Positions 63,953-64,000 of a stretch of 64,000 nucleotides of DNA are shown piece by piece. The stretch is from Lewinellaceae bacterium (lineage in GTDB: Bacteria > Bacteroidota > Bacteroidia > Chitinophagales > Saprospiraceae). The stretch is taken from positions 110,999 through 174,998 of the forward strand of contig JACJYB010000009.1 in assembly GCA_020636355.1 (NCBI GenBank), read 5' to 3'. The position numbers and the translations under genes were made by a program. Each line of letters opens with the position of its first letter. The stretch's first letter is position 1. The notes beneath the pieces were generated by a model. The model had not been told where the DNA came from. It worked only from the letters and a program-made list of their open reading frames with translations, and made no database searches.

Positions 63953-64000
63953 GCTTCAGATGTTACTGGCCATGAATTGGATATTAATGGAAATGGTAAT

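Overview
The window looks like a chromosome segment from a Bacteroidota bacterium, most likely of the Saprospiria/Sphingobacteriia type. The evidence is the large number of secreted proteins with a C-terminal type IX secretion (T9SS) sorting domain, the DUF1800/DUF1501 pair, LytS/LytTR-type signalling, AraC regulators with long N-terminal domains, and TAnnTTTG -7 promoter boxes placed just ahead of start codons. No tRNA, rRNA, CRISPR array, prophage or insertion sequence with a transposase gene was recognised. The assignment rests on family content, not on a marker gene.

Layout. 0-6.6 kb: two tandem M36 (fungalysin) metallopeptidases with T9SS tails, then on the minus strand a DUF1800 / DUF1501 / discoidin operon (to 9.8 kb). 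10-13.4 kb: DinB, DUF1684 and other lipoproteins, and a CAP-domain secreted protein. 13.6-16.2 kb: ECF sigma factor, membrane anti-sigma factor and an internally duplicated exported protein in one overlapping operon closed by a clear terminator. 16.3-23.7 kb: DUF4870, QueG, UvrD/PcrA helicase, cupin, an ABC transporter pair and DUF4386. 23.7-27.1 kb: a PD40 protein, a lipoprotein and a LytS/LytTR two-component pair; three of these four genes are interrupted by one-base homopolymer contractions. 27.3-30.1 kb: an outer-membrane-type protein whose 3' end, and an AraC gene whose 5' end, are both replaced by an AT-rich insert carrying a putative secreted zincin (HEGIH) and a small exported protein. 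30.1-32 kb: PKD/T9SS protein. 32.2-42.8 kb: AraC regulator, then a Tat-exported molybdenum hydroxylase locus with two 2Fe-2S subunits, three large subunits and an aldo/keto reductase. 42.9-51.9 kb: housekeeping and hypothetical genes (DUF1801, DUF6311, CMD, CBS, an Nramp-like transporter, DinB, a tetrapyrrole-methylase-family enzyme, a T9SS protein). 52-55.2 kb: a tricorn-like S41 protease split by three homopolymer contractions. 55.3-63.6 kb: beta-helix protein, GH92 alpha-mannosidase, CotH/lamin-tail T9SS protein and an AI-2E/PerM family permease. The right edge is an unresolved AT-rich fragment.

Themes. (1) Secretion of degradative enzymes and surface proteins (M36 peptidases, GH92, CotH, CAP, PKD, discoidin). 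(2) A periplasmic, Tat-dependent molybdenum oxidoreductase system that has expanded by duplication and may be under AraC control: a shared sequence close to TTTGAaTTtCGTAAGC occurs beside the AraC gene, the oxidoreductase genes, the aldo/keto reductase gene and the disrupted AraC locus. (3) Nine or so frame breaks that are all one-base losses in homopolymers, so several 'broken' genes are probably intact in the organism. (4) Intergenic DNA rich in heptameric and octameric simple repeats, a repeat family with inverted ends, and REP-like hairpins.
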